Position numbers and translations under genes: made by a program
Notes under the pieces: generated by a model
What the model was told of the DNA's origin: nothing
The model's input: only the letters and a program-made list of their open reading frames with translations
Database searches by the model: none
NCBI GenBank assembly: GCA_017644045.1
Contig: JAEPMI010000015.1
Coordinates: 82,501 to 146,500 of the forward strand
Origin: Deltaproteobacteria bacterium
Lineage (GTDB): Bacteria; Myxococcota_A; Polyangia; Polyangiales; Houyiibacteriaceae
Reading direction: 5' to 3'
Length of the DNA stretch: 64,000 bases
Shown: positions 26,642-35,364 of the stretch, piece by piece
How positions within the stretch are numbered: the stretch's first letter is position 1
How the letters are laid out: every line of letters starts with the position of its first letter

Positions 26642-27490
26642 ATGGTTCGTCGCTGCCCTGTCTGTAAAGAGGTCCTGCTCACCCTCAGGGTGGGCGACCT
26701 CGCGCGCTGCGACACGTGTGAGCACTTCGTCGATCCGGAAGGGGAGATCATCGGGCTGCGCGAAGGGCGGATTCTGACCGCGCTCACGGAGGCGGCAGAC
26801 GAGCCCAGAACGGTCGCGGAGCTCGACGGAATGCTGGGTTCGCGTGACCCGGACGAGCTGCGCGAGCTGTGTGAACGCCATCGCGAACGGGTCCGGCGGC
26901 AGATCGATGCCTTGGCGCTTCCCGAGAGCGTCGCGCTCGAATGGGTGGACCCCGAGGAAGGCACCTACCGCGAGCCCGGCAGTCCGGGTCTGGTCCGGGC
27001 GACGTTCGACAATCCGACGCTCGGTCGCTCGCCAGCAGCCCACGAGGCTGCTCGCCTCGTCGCGACCTGCGGTGTCTTCATCGCGCTGCTCTCCGGGTGC
27101 CTCGCGTCCACGATGAAGTCCATGGACAACTGGGGCACGACGTTCTTCATCGGCGCGATGGTGATGATCGCTTTCGCCGTCGGGTTCGCTTCCAAGGCGG
27201 GGCGACCGATTCGAGAGATTCGTAAGGAAGAGGGTCGAGACGAGTTGGAGGTGTTCCTGATCGGCCGAACGGGCGATCGCACGCTCCGGGTTCCAGTTGG
27301 TGAATGTCGGCTGGCGGCCACGTTCGCCCACGGTGAGTCCGAGAGCCGAACCTACGTGGACCTGCAATCGAGTCAGGTCGAGACACGGCTCTTGGTCGTT
27401 CGTGGCGACCGTGACACGGGGCGCGCGGCGGTCATTCGACTGGAAGACGCGCTGCGCCTCTCCGGCCCGGCGCCGGCGAAGAAGGGCTAG
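26642..27490 (+). CDS. Zinc-ribbon membrane protein, tandem paralogue 2
   Basis: 282 residues. The first 40 residues are nearly identical to paralogue 1 (RRCPVCKEVLLTLRVGD), again with CPVC and CDTC at 5/8 and 23/26. The membrane pair has diverged (GVFIALLSGCLAS; FIGAMVMIAFAVGFASKAGR), while GRPIRE and RLEDALRLSGPAPAKK are kept. It lies 47 bases after paralogue 1. The spacer keeps a GCGACACT block seven bases before the ATG, as in paralogue 3, so coding and upstream sequences were duplicated together. Function unknown. Confidence 0.82.
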   Translation: MVRRCPVCKEVLLTLRVGDLARCDTCEHFVDPEGEIIGLREGRILTALTEAADEPRTVAELDGMLGSRDPDELRELCERHRERVRRQIDALALPESVALEWVDPEEGTYREPGSPGLVRATFDNPTLGRSPAAHEAARLVATCGVFIALLSGCLASTMKSMDNWGTTFFIGAMVMIAFAVGFASKAGRPIREIRKEEGRDELEVFLIGRTGDRTLRVPVGECRLAATFAHGESESRTYVDLQSSQVETRLLVVRGDRDTGRAAVIRLEDALRLSGPAPAKKG

Positions 27491-27535
27491 GCTCACGTTT
27501 CCTCCGGGGTCTCGGGCCGTGCGACACTCGCGCCG

Positions 27536-28390
27536 ATGACTGCTCGTTGCCCCAGCTGCAAGGAGATCCTGCTCACGCCGATCGCCGGGGATCTCGCCCG
27601 TTGTGAGGCGTGTCAGTACTACGTCGACCCCGACGGCGCGGTCATCGGAGCGAGGGAGGGCCGGATTCGCACGGCGCTGGCGGAAGCGGGCGAGGAGCCG
27701 CGGACGGTGGCCGAGCTGGAGGCGTACCTGAGACGAGGTGCAGAGGGCGCGGAGGCCGACGAGCTACGCGAGCTCTGCGAGCGCCATCGCGAGCGCGCAC
27801 GGGCCCAGCTCGACGCGGTGGAGTTGCCGAAGTGGATCACCCTCGAGCAGGTCGGGGCGGAGGAGGGCGACTACCGAGACGCCGGACAGAGGGGCGTGGT
27901 TCGGGTGACCTTCGCGAACCCCTCGCGCGGCTGGTCCGACGAAGCGCGGATGAAGGCGCGGAACGTGGTCCTCGTGATGATGGTCATCACCTTCGGCAGC
28001 CTCCTCGCCTCGACGTTCGTGCCTTCGATCCGGGGACAGCTCTACCTGGCGGCCGCGCTCGGGGGGATCGTGATGGTCGGCGCGCTGCTGATCCTCTCGA
28101 AGATTCGCATGCCCGTACGGCAACTCGTGCTCGAGCACGACCGTGACGAGATGGAGGTGCACATGCTGGGCGGCGAGACCGTGCGCGTGCCGGTAGCGGC
28201 GACTCGGCTGCGGCGAACGGATGTCACGAAGGAGGACGGCGGCGCGTACCTCTACCTTCGGGGGCCCGGGCTCGCGGTTCGCCTCGCGCCCGTCGCCCGC
28301 ACTCATCGAGCCGCAGGGCGCTTGGAGGCTGCTCGACTGGAGGACGTGCTCCGTCTGACGGGCCCGGCGCCCGCCGAGAAGAAGAGCTAG
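27536..28390 (+). CDS. Zinc-ribbon membrane protein, tandem paralogue 3
   Basis: 284 residues. It is the most diverged copy: CPSC and CEAC replace CPVC and CDTC at the same positions (5/8, 23/26). The membrane pair is VVLVMMVITFGSLLASTFV and LYLAAALGGIVMVGALLI. The end RLEDVLRLTGPAPAEKK is conserved. It follows paralogue 2 by 45 bases with the same GTGCGACACT block seven bases before the ATG. GC at third positions looks higher than in paralogue 1. No homologous characterised family is recognised. Confidence 0.82.
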   Translation: MTARCPSCKEILLTPIAGDLARCEACQYYVDPDGAVIGAREGRIRTALAEAGEEPRTVAELEAYLRRGAEGAEADELRELCERHRERARAQLDAVELPKWITLEQVGAEEGDYRDAGQRGVVRVTFANPSRGWSDEARMKARNVVLVMMVITFGSLLASTFVPSIRGQLYLAAALGGIVMVGALLILSKIRMPVRQLVLEHDRDEMEVHMLGGETVRVPVAATRLRRTDVTKEDGGAYLYLRGPGLAVRLAPVARTHRAAGRLEAARLEDVLRLTGPAPAEKKS

Positions 28391-28512
28391 TGCGGGGCTC
28401 AGACCGGTTGACGGGAGATCCGTGGTCTGGGTGGGTTCGATGGGGTGTCCGCGAACCGAGGAAATGCCGAAGTATTTTCGAGCGTGAGGGGACGACCGCA
28501 GCGGGCGTGCTC

Positions 28513-28529
28513 AGGGCGCGTAGCGCCCT
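28513..28529 (+). terminator. Hairpin downstream of the zinc-ribbon cluster
   Basis: AGGGCGC (28513-28519), a GTA loop and GCGCCCT (28523-28529), followed by TCAA, form a compact stem. It is a weak candidate terminator for the three-gene cluster, because no U tract follows. A second inverted repeat, CAGACC/GGTCTG, lies near 28401-28430. Confidence 0.3.
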
Positions 28530-28551
28530 TCAACCGGGCTGAGCCCCGCGC

Positions 28552-28557
28552 TAGGCT
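28552..28557 (+). promoter_or_regulatory. TANNNT -10-like element (TAGGCT)
   Basis: TAGGCT lies eight bases before the ATG at 28566 of the sixA-like gene, with no Shine-Dalgarno between. Confidence 0.5.
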
Positions 28558-28565
28558 CTCGCGCG

Positions 28566-29057
28566 ATGCGGGTCATCCTCGTTCGTCATGCCATCGCGGT
28601 GGAGCGCGGTACCGGCTGGGCCGATGCCGAGCGGCCGCTGACCCTCGAGGGCGTCCAGCGGCTCGAGAAGTCCGTGGCGGGCATGGCCCGCGCGGGACTC
28701 TCGCTCGACCGGCTGCTCACCAGCCCGTGGACCCGTGCGGTCGAGACGGCGGAGCGGGTGGCGGAGCTCCTCGTGCAGGGCGCTCCCATCGAGACGGAGC
28801 TGCTGGCGGACGAGCCGACCGAGGCGTTGCTCGAGGCGCTGGCGACCGGTGAGTCCGTGGGCGCGGTCGGCCACGAGCCCTGGATGAGCGAGCTCTGCGC
28901 TTGGCTCTGCACCGGCGACCCCGAGCTCGCGAGCGTGTTCCCGTTCAAGAAGGCGGGGGTGGCGGTCCTCGAGGGCGAGGCACCGAGGCCGGGCGAGATG
29001 GAGCTCAAGGCGTTCCTCCCGCCGCGGATGCTGCGGCGGCTCGCCCCCCAACGATGA
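28566..29057 (+). CDS. sixA: SixA-type phosphohistidine phosphatase
   Basis: A 163-residue histidine phosphatase (phosphoglycerate-mutase superfamily). The catalytic VRHAIA holds Arg7-His8, LTSPWTRAVETAE carries the second Arg, and VGHEPW near residue 100 gives the second His. SixA removes phosphate from His in phosphorelay HPt domains or in the PTS. No sensor kinase or HPt gene is nearby, so the substrate is open. It stands alone between the zinc-ribbon cluster and a lipoprotein gene. Confidence 0.88.
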   Translation: MRVILVRHAIAVERGTGWADAERPLTLEGVQRLEKSVAGMARAGLSLDRLLTSPWTRAVETAERVAELLVQGAPIETELLADEPTEALLEALATGESVGAVGHEPWMSELCAWLCTGDPELASVFPFKKAGVAVLEGEAPRPGEMELKAFLPPRMLRRLAPQR

Positions 29058-29091
29058 GGACGGGCCGTTCCCCCTTCGGCCGGGTCTTTGA

Positions 29092-29097
29092 TACCTT
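29092..29097 (+). promoter_or_regulatory. TANNNT -10-like element (TACCTT)
   Basis: TACCTT ends six bases before the ATG at 29104. Confidence 0.5.
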
Positions 29098-29103
29098 GAG
29101 GGC

Positions 29104-30183
29104 ATGGGTGGGGTTTGGCGTGGCGCGGGTCTCTGCGTGCTCTCGGCGCTGGTGGCGTGCGGGTCGATCAGCGACGCCGAGGCGGTCCAACAGGGCTGCG
29201 AGACGAGTTGCCGCTATCGGCTGGAGTGCCGATTCGGTTCACCGGCCGGCGTTCCGGCGTGCGCGATGGCCTGCCCGGAGACCACGGCCGCGGCCAGCTC
29301 CGAGTGCCGCAGCGCTTACGAAGCACTCGGCCGCTGCGTCGACGGCAACGAAGAGGTTGCCTGTCCCGGCTTCTTGTCCGGCTTCTGTGGTGAGGAGATC
29401 ACCCGCGTACGGATGGCGTGCGACGGCGAGCTGATCGATGGCGGCATGCGGGACGCCGGCGACGACATGGGCACGCCCGCGGACCTCGGGCCGGTGGATC
29501 TCGGGGCCCCGTCCGACGCGGGCGAGGACGAGGACATGGGGACGTGCGTGCCCGCGACCTGCGAGTCGATGAGCGCCGAGTGCGGAACGATCGCCAACAG
29601 CTGCGGCGGTGCGGAGATCCGCTGTCCCGCCTGTGAGGCCGGCTTCTCCTGCGATGGGAACACCTGCGTGGCCGGCTGCGCCCCCAACCGGAACGAGACC
29701 GGTCAGGCTGCGATGGCGGTCTCGGCGGGCGCCGGCGACGACGCCTGGGCCATGCCCGACGCGGCGCGGATGACGGCCGACGGGCAGTCGGCCAGCGTGA
29801 CGCTTCGCTTCACCGACTCCAGTCAGGATCTGCGCCTGACCGACTGGGGCTTCGAACTGCCGAGCGGCGCGACCGTCGATGGCGTCGGCGTCTCCGTGAA
29901 CCGCGCCGCGAATGGCAACACCGTCGACGAGGCCATTCAGCTCATCGCCGGCGGCGACCCGGCGGGCTCGCCGAAGACCGTCGGCGGCAACTGGCCTTCG
30001 GCGCCCACGAACGAGAGCTACGGCAACTCCACCGACACCTGGGGCGCGTCGCTGAACCGCGCCATCGTCAACGCGTCGGACTTCGGTGTGCTCGTTCGCG
30101 CGCGACACACCGGCGGCGCGCCGACCTTCACCGAGGTCGAGCACGTGTCGATGACCGTCTACTACTCGGTCACCTGCCCCTGA
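29104..30183 (+). CDS. Cys-rich lipoprotein with C-terminal beta domain
   Basis: 359 residues. The signal peptide ends LVACG (lipobox, near residue 18). A Cys-rich helical part (about 30-110) has CETSCRYRLECRFG and paired Cys. An acidic linker (GGMRDAGDDMGTPADLGPVD) leads to another Cys cluster (140-190). The C-terminal region of about 165 residues (SVTLRFTDSSQDLRLTDWGF to EVEHVSMTVYYSVTC) looks like a jelly-roll or carbohydrate-binding-like sandwich; this is inferred from its strand pattern. Surface display is likely. It ends at a strong hairpin shared with the convergent VWA gene. Confidence 0.8.
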   Translation: MGGVWRGAGLCVLSALVACGSISDAEAVQQGCETSCRYRLECRFGSPAGVPACAMACPETTAAASSECRSAYEALGRCVDGNEEVACPGFLSGFCGEEITRVRMACDGELIDGGMRDAGDDMGTPADLGPVDLGAPSDAGEDEDMGTCVPATCESMSAECGTIANSCGGAEIRCPACEAGFSCDGNTCVAGCAPNRNETGQAAMAVSAGAGDDAWAMPDAARMTADGQSASVTLRFTDSSQDLRLTDWGFELPSGATVDGVGVSVNRAANGNTVDEAIQLIAGGDPAGSPKTVGGNWPSAPTNESYGNSTDTWGASLNRAIVNASDFGVLVRARHTGGAPTFTEVEHVSMTVYYSVTCP

Positions 30184-30191
30184 CGCGCGAA

Positions 30192-30221
30192 CGGCCACGA
30201 GGGCGAATGCCCCCGTGGCCG
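30192..30221. terminator. Bidirectional hairpin between convergent genes
   Basis: CGGCCACG (30192-30199) pairs with CGTGGCCG (30214-30221). Inside it GGGC pairs with GCCC across one mismatch, leaving a GAAT loop. It occupies the 57-base gap between two convergent genes, the usual place for a two-way terminator, but lacks a U tract. Confidence 0.55.
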
Positions 30222-30240
30222 CACGACGCTCGCGATGCGT

Positions 30241-31911
30241 TCAGCGTTGCAGCTGAGCCGCGCGCCGGACGAGGCGGACGAACTCCTGACCGTCCTGCCA
30301 CTGGCCGGGCCAGCGCTCGAGGGCGTCGTCGGCGAGGCGCGCGACGGCTTCGAGGTCGGTCTGGTTCGAGTGCTCGGAGTGGCGTAGCACCTCGGCGAGC
30401 TCGGCCACGGCCGCGGTGAAGCGGAAGGTCGGCGAGGTCTGCGAGAGCCGACTCTCACCGTCGCTCACGCGGAAGCTCTGGGTGGTGAGGCGGCTGCGGC
30501 GACCGTCCGGCTTCTTGTAGCGGACGCGGACCTCGGCGAGATCGCGGCCGTCGGTCACGCGGACGTTCGGCTTCAGTCGGTACTCGATGAGCGCGGTGAC
30601 GAAGTGACCCGAGCCGACCTCGGCGGCGTCGACACGGTCGTCGGCGAAATCGCGATGTGCCAGGCGGCGGTTCTCGTAGCCGATCAGGCGGAAGCGATCG
30701 ACGACGGCGTCGTTCATGGCGACCTGGATCTTCACGTCCTTGGCGACCACCTGGAGCGTGCCCTGGAGGTCGCGGGCGAGGACGCGGAGCGCCTCGTTCT
30801 GCGAGTCCACGAAGGCGTAGTTGCCGTTGCCGTGGTCCGCGAGGCGCTCGAGGTCGCGGTCGTTGCCGCGGCCGAACCCGAGGGTGGTGAGGGTGATGTC
30901 GCGCTCGCGGTACTCCTCGATGAGCTCGATGAGCGAGTTGCCGGTGAGGCCGACGTTGAAGTCGCCGTCGGTCGCGAGGACGACGCGGTTGATGCCGCCG
31001 CGGCGGAAGTGCTGCTTGGCCAGGTCGTAGGCGTGACGGATGCCGCCCTCGCCGTTGGTGGAGCCGCCGGCGGTCAGGCCGCGGATGGCCTCGAGGAGCA
31101 GCCCGCGATTCTCGACGCGGGTCGGCTCGATGAGGGTGCCGACGCGGCCGGCGTAGACGACGATGCCGACCGTGTCGTCCGGGCGAAGCGAGTCGACCAG
31201 CGTCTCGAGCGAGAACTTCACCAGGTCGAGCTTGCCCTGCGACGCCATCGAGCCGGAGACGTCGACCAGGAAGACCAGGTTGGCGGGCGGGCGCTGGCCC
31301 TGGTCCATGGCGTCGGCGCGGACACCGACGCGGAGCAGGCGCATGCCCTCACCGCCGAAGGGCGAGGGACCGGACTCGAGGCTGGTGGTGAAGGGCGCGC
31401 CCTCGTGACGGTGGGCGTGCTGACCTTCGAGCGCCTGGTCGAAGCGGAAGAAGTTCAGGTACTCCTCCGGGCGGACCGAGCGCGGATCGGGGAGGCCGCC
31501 GCCGTTGATCTCGCGGCGCATGCGCGTGTAGCTCGCGGTGTCCACGTCGAGGGAGAAGGTGACCATCGCGTCCTGGGCCGCGTCGACGAAGCCCGCTTCC
31601 TGATCGTCGGCGTAGGTGTCGGTGCTGGTCTCGGTCTGGGTCCGAGCCTGCTGCTGGGGCGGCGGAGCCGAGGCGACGGTCGCGACCGTCGGAGCCTCGC
31701 CACCGGCGGCGGTGTCCGCCGGCATGGGCTCGGAGGGCGGCGCCATCTCCTCGGACGCGCCGTCGCCCCCGTACTCCGCGTAGGCCGCGCCGCCCGTGTC
31801 GGCGGTCTCGCCGCCGCTCTCGGTGCGGACCGAGTAGCTGCCGCCGCAGGCGATGGCGACGAGCAGGCCGCTCCAGAGAAGGGTTCGTTGAGCTGAGTTC
31901 TTTCGAAGCAC
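30241..31911 (-). CDS. VWA-domain lipoprotein (YfbK-like)
   Basis: 556 residues. The signal peptide ends LVAIACGG (Cys22). A Gly/Glu/Ala-rich linker of about 100 residues follows. The VWF-A N-terminal segment (TFSLDVDTASYTRMRREI and RPEEYLNFFRFD) precedes the VWA domain (about 205-390) with MIDAS motif DVSGSMASQ and a later ATDGDFNVG. A C-terminal DUF3520-like part (about 400-550) includes LIEYRLKPNVRVT. The architecture matches E. coli YfbK and relatives. VWA domains bind ligands through a metal ion; the process is not known. It begins with GTG, and AAGGAG seven bases upstream gives a clear ribosome-binding site. Confidence 0.9.
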   Translation of the reverse strand: MLRKNSAQRTLLWSGLLVAIACGGSYSVRTESGGETADTGGAAYAEYGGDGASEEMAPPSEPMPADTAAGGEAPTVATVASAPPPQQQARTQTETSTDTYADDQEAGFVDAAQDAMVTFSLDVDTASYTRMRREINGGGLPDPRSVRPEEYLNFFRFDQALEGQHAHRHEGAPFTTSLESGPSPFGGEGMRLLRVGVRADAMDQGQRPPANLVFLVDVSGSMASQGKLDLVKFSLETLVDSLRPDDTVGIVVYAGRVGTLIEPTRVENRGLLLEAIRGLTAGGSTNGEGGIRHAYDLAKQHFRRGGINRVVLATDGDFNVGLTGNSLIELIEEYRERDITLTTLGFGRGNDRDLERLADHGNGNYAFVDSQNEALRVLARDLQGTLQVVAKDVKIQVAMNDAVVDRFRLIGYENRRLAHRDFADDRVDAAEVGSGHFVTALIEYRLKPNVRVTDGRDLAEVRVRYKKPDGRRSRLTTQSFRVSDGESRLSQTSPTFRFTAAVAELAEVLRHSEHSNQTDLEAVARLADDALERWPGQWQDGQEFVRLVRRAAQLQR

Positions 31912-32001
31912 GAGGGGTCTCCTTGGCTGGGATTCCTCGAGACAACGGGGCGCCGCGCGGGCACTTACACGCGGGTGCGGATTTTTTCGCTCAACGGGGT
32001 G

Positions 32002-32544
32002 CTACGGAGTGATCTCGATGCGGGCGTTCTCGGTGACGGCCTGGTAGAGGTCGAGGATCTCGCGGTCCCGGACGGCGATGCAGCCCGCGGTCCAGTTCAG
32101 ACCGAGCACCCCGGCGAGGCCCCCGCCGACCATCTGGGGTTGGCCGTGCACGCCGATGGCGCTCCCGATGCCGGCGTCGTCCGGAACGGTGCCCTCGGCG
32201 CTGAGCTGACGGTAGCGCTGCCGGTCCTCGCGGTTGGGGTAGGACACGTGCAGGAAGCGGAGGAACTGGCGGCTGCGGTGCCGCCGGTCGATGCGGTAGC
32301 GGCCCTCGGGCGTGTGCATGTCGCCCTCCCAGCGCTTGGGGCCTAGGCCCCCTCGACCCACGGCGACCTCGTACTCCTGGACCAGTGTCTCACCGCGGAA
32401 GGCCTTCATCCGGTGGTCGCTCTTGTCGACCACGAGCCGATCGATGCGGGTCCCCGGAGGGATCCGCCGCGGTTCGCCCGCGGTCTGGGCGACCCCCAGG
32501 CAGGCGAAGAGGCCCACCAGCGCCATCGCGATCAACACCCGCAC
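32002..32544 (-). CDS. L,D-transpeptidase-like YkuD protein
   Basis: 180 residues with an N-terminal signal peptide (LFACLGVAQ, probably cut near 20). The YkuD domain has VVDKSDHRMKAFR, then HTPEGRYRI, IGVHGQP (His133) and NWTAGCIAV (catalytic Cys155). These enzymes form 3-3 peptidoglycan cross-links or attach proteins to the wall; short members may be carboxypeptidases. GTG at 32544 is the start. It lies upstream of the VWA lipoprotein gene on the same strand with a 90-base gap, and is divergent from the zinc importer operon. Confidence 0.88.
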   Translation of the reverse strand: MRVLIAMALVGLFACLGVAQTAGEPRRIPPGTRIDRLVVDKSDHRMKAFRGETLVQEYEVAVGRGGLGPKRWEGDMHTPEGRYRIDRRHRSRQFLRFLHVSYPNREDRQRYRQLSAEGTVPDDAGIGSAIGVHGQPQMVGGGLAGVLGLNWTAGCIAVRDREILDLYQAVTENARIEITP

Positions 32545-32630
32545 TCGGGGGCAACGGGGGAGGGCGGTCGAGCATTCCCAAATGGGGTTCGCCCTTGGAT
32601 TGGGGCGCGCTTTGAGGTTCCATCGCCCGC

Positions 32631-33728
32631 ATGTCCAGGATGGCGGCTCTGCTGGTGTGCCTCTCGCTCCTGCCCCCGGTGGCCGGCTGCGGCGACGACG
32701 ATGGCGCCGGCGGGGAGGGCGGCGAGAAGGTGGCGGTGTCGATCTTCCCGCTCTACGACATCGCCCGCCGCATCGCGGGCGACGACCTCGAGGTGGTCCT
32801 GGTGCTGCCGCCCGGACGCAGCGAGCACAGCTACGACCCGAGCCCGCGGGAGGTCGCGGCGCTCGGCGGGACGGACCTGAGCGTGCGCGTCGGGCTCGAG
32901 ATGGACGACTGGCTCGAGCGGATCGTGCACAGCGCCTCTGGGGACGCCGAGGAGCTGCTGATCGGGCCGATGGTCGATCCGCGTCGCATGACGGGCAACG
33001 AGATCGGCGAGCTCGACCACGACGAAGAGGAAGAGCACGAGGGCGAGCATCACGACGACGGCGACGAGGACGAGCATGACGACGACGGCGACGAGGACGA
33101 GCACCACGACGACGGCGACGAGGACGAGCACCACGACGACGGTGACGAGGGCGAACATCACGACGCGCATCACCAGCCGACCGAGCACGGCGAGCACCAC
33201 CACCACCACGGCGCGCAGGACCCGCACTTCTGGCTCGACCCGGTCCGGATGCAGCAGGTCGCCGACCACCTCGCCGAGGCGTTCGCCGAGCTGAAGCCCG
33301 CCGCGGCCGAGCGCTTCCGCTCCCGCGCCGAGGAGGTGAAGACCGCGCTCGCGGCGCTCCATCAGGAGATCCAGACCGCGGCCGACGGCTGGGAGAAGAA
33401 GGAGATCGTCACCTTCCACGGCTCCTTCGGCTACTTCGCCGAGCGCTACGGCCTCGACATCGCCGCCGTGGTCGAGCCCTTCCCCGGGCGCGAACCGACG
33501 CCTCGCTACATGCGCGAGGTGCTCACCGCCCTCCGCGCGACCAACGCCGCGGCGCTCTTCAGCGAGCCGCAGCTCGACCCGCGGCCGGCGCAGGTCATCG
33601 CTCGCGAGAGCGGCAAGCCCCTCTTCGAGCTCGATCCCGTCGGCGGCACCGAGGGCCGCGAGAGCTACGAGGCCCTGATGCGCAGCAACCTCTCGGTGCT
33701 GAACCGCGCGCTCGGGGGAGCGAACTGA
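32631..33728 (+). CDS. znuA: Zinc ABC transporter substrate-binding lipoprotein
   Basis: 365 residues, cluster A-I metal-binding protein. Signal peptide with lipobox VAGC (Cys20). Zinc-site His occurs in GRSEHSYDPS, in QDPHFWLDPVRM and in TFHGSFGYFAERY, with a final acidic ligand region in SEPQLDPRPAQV. Between lobes 1 and 2, about residues 125-195, is a very long His/Asp/Glu loop built partly from four 27-base repeats. Such loops are typical of ZnuA and thought to trap zinc. It is the first gene of a znuABC-like operon; the ATPase follows after five bases. No clear Zur box was recognised upstream. Confidence 0.92.
   Translation: MSRMAALLVCLSLLPPVAGCGDDDGAGGEGGEKVAVSIFPLYDIARRIAGDDLEVVLVLPPGRSEHSYDPSPREVAALGGTDLSVRVGLEMDDWLERIVHSASGDAEELLIGPMVDPRRMTGNEIGELDHDEEEEHEGEHHDDGDEDEHDDDGDEDEHHDDGDEDEHHDDGDEGEHHDAHHQPTEHGEHHHHHGAQDPHFWLDPVRMQQVADHLAEAFAELKPAAAERFRSRAEEVKTALAALHQEIQTAADGWEKKEIVTFHGSFGYFAERYGLDIAAVVEPFPGREPTPRYMREVLTALRATNAAALFSEPQLDPRPAQVIARESGKPLFELDPVGGTEGRESYEALMRSNLSVLNRALGGAN
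33054..33161 (+). repeat. Four tandem 27-base units encoding a metal-binding loop
   Basis: Four in-frame units of 27 bases encode DDGDEDEHD, DDGDEDEHH twice and DDGDEGEHH. The first three differ by only a few bases, so they arose by recent tandem duplication inside the znuA-like gene. Confidence 0.85.
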
Positions 33729-33733
33729 CCTCC

Positions 33734-34537
33734 ATGGGCGGAAGCGCCGAATGGCCGACGGTCTCGCAGACCCCACAGACCCAGCCGAACCGCGAGAAGG
33801 AGAAGTGCGTCTTCGAGGCGCGCAACATCTCGAAGGCCTTCGGCGAGCTGCAGGTCCTGAAGGACGTGAGCTTCTGGATCCCGGAGGGCGAGTTCCTCTG
33901 CCTCGTCGGTCCGAACGGCGCGGGCAAGAGCACCTTGCTGAAGATCATCCTCGGTCTGCTCGAGCCGGACACCGGCCACGTGCGGGTCCACGGCAAGGAA
34001 GAGATCAACAGCCACACCGTCGGCTACGTGCCGCAGCGCAAGCACTTCCACGCGAGCTTTCCGGCGCGGGTCGAGGAGCTGGTCGCCGCCAACCTCCGCG
34101 GCACCTGGCCGGTCCGGATCCGCGCCGCCGAGAAGGAGAAGGTGGAGAAAGTGCTCGAGCGGGTCGGCGCCTCCGATCTCTGGGGCAAAGCGATCACCGA
34201 CCTGAGCGGCGGCGAGATGCAGCGGGTCTTCCTCGCCCGAGCCCTGGTCACCGAGCCGAACATCCTGATCCTCGACGAGCCCGAGGCGGGCGTCGACGTC
34301 ATGGGCCGCCGCGAGCTCATCGACATGCTCTACGAGATCAGCTGCTCCGACGTGCTCGCGGCCATCCTGGTCAGCCACCACCCGGAGACCATCGCCCGCA
34401 CGGCCGAGCGCGTGCTCTACCTCGATCGGCGCGTCATCGCCTGGGGCCTGCCCGACGAGCTCCTCGGCCACGCGTACCTGCCCGCCATCGCCGACCCACG
34501 GCTCAAGTCCACGCGCTACGACGACGGGGTTCCCTGA
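33734..34537 (+). CDS. znuC: Zinc ABC transporter ATPase
   Basis: 267 residues. Walker A is GPNGAGKST, the Q loop is in VGYVPQRKHFHASF, the signature LSGGEMQRVFLARAL and Walker B ILILDEPEAGVD, with a switch His in LVSHHPE. The metal-transporter family assignment follows from its place between the substrate-binding and permease genes. The N-terminus has about 25 polar residues before the usual start, so a later start is possible. Its stop overlaps the permease start by one base (TGATG). Confidence 0.92.
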   Translation: MGGSAEWPTVSQTPQTQPNREKEKCVFEARNISKAFGELQVLKDVSFWIPEGEFLCLVGPNGAGKSTLLKIILGLLEPDTGHVRVHGKEEINSHTVGYVPQRKHFHASFPARVEELVAANLRGTWPVRIRAAEKEKVEKVLERVGASDLWGKAITDLSGGEMQRVFLARALVTEPNILILDEPEAGVDVMGRRELIDMLYEISCSDVLAAILVSHHPETIARTAERVLYLDRRVIAWGLPDELLGHAYLPAIADPRLKSTRYDDGVP

Positions 34538-35355
34538 TGGACTGGCTCACCGAGCCGCTCTCGCAGGCCTTCATGGTCCGCGCGATGGTCTGCGGCGCCA
34601 TGGTCGGCGGCCTCTGCGCCGCCATCGGCGTGTTCGTGGTCCAGCGCGGCATGTCGTTCATCGGTGATGGCCTCGCGCACGCGGCCTTCGGCGGCATCGC
34701 GCTCGGGCTGCTCCTCGACGTGAGCACCAACGCCGCGACCTGGGTCGCGCTGCCCTTCACGGTCGTGGTCTCGCTCGGCATCGGCTGGGTGCTCCGCAGC
34801 GGCCGCCTCGGTGGCGACGTCGCCACCGGCGTCTTCTTCAGCGTGTCCTTCGCGCTCGGCGTCCTCTTCATCGGCCTCCGCCCGCCGGACCGGCCGATGG
34901 TGAACATCGAGTCGATCCTCTTCGGGAGCATCCTGGCCATCGGCGAGGAGGATCTGATCGTCGTGGGCATCGTCGCCGGCGCGACCGCGCTCGTGCTGAT
35001 CGGCACCTGGACGCGCTTGGCCTACGCGACCTTCGATCCGGCGCTCGCCAAGCTCAGCGGCGTCCCGGTCGCGGCGCTCGACTACATGCTCCTCGCGCTG
35101 ACCGCCGTCGTGATCGTCGTCTCGGTGAAGACCGTCGGCATCGTGCTCGTCAGCAGCTTCATCGTGATCCCCGCCGCGACCGCCGGTCTCCTCGCGCGCT
35201 CCCTGACCCGCATGACCCTCGGCGCGGTGGTCATGGGCGTGGTCGGCTCCACCCTCGGCCTCTTCGCCAGCTACCACCTGAACGTCGCCAGCGGCGCGAC
35301 GATCATCCTGACGCTCGGCGCCGGGTTCATCATCGCGCTCGTGGCGAAGCGCTAG
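34537..35355 (+). CDS. znuB: Zinc ABC transporter permease
   Basis: 272 residues with about eight to nine helices, ABC-3 family. Recognisable parts are the GLCAAIGVFVVQRGMSFIGD segment, DGLAHAAFGGIALG and VSVKTVGIVLVSSFIVIPAA. It completes the znuABC set and would form the inner-membrane channel. Translationally coupled to the ATPase through TGATG. It is followed nine bases later by the end of the convergent VOC gene. Confidence 0.92.
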   Translation: MDWLTEPLSQAFMVRAMVCGAMVGGLCAAIGVFVVQRGMSFIGDGLAHAAFGGIALGLLLDVSTNAATWVALPFTVVVSLGIGWVLRSGRLGGDVATGVFFSVSFALGVLFIGLRPPDRPMVNIESILFGSILAIGEEDLIVVGIVAGATALVLIGTWTRLAYATFDPALAKLSGVPVAALDYMLLALTAVVIVVSVKTVGIVLVSSFIVIPAATAGLLARSLTRMTLGAVVMGVVGSTLGLFASYHLNVASGATIILTLGAGFIIALVAKR

Positions 35356-35364
35356 AAATCCGCT

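Noticed and set aside
32545-32630. Zur operator upstream of the zinc importer
   Set aside because: Only a weak CCCA-AA-TGGG element is present near 32578-32588; it does not match the known Zur consensus well enough to call.
33054-33161. Regular short repeats as a possible CRISPR array
   Set aside because: Units are contiguous, in frame and inside a zinc-binding protein gene; there are no spacers and no cas genes.
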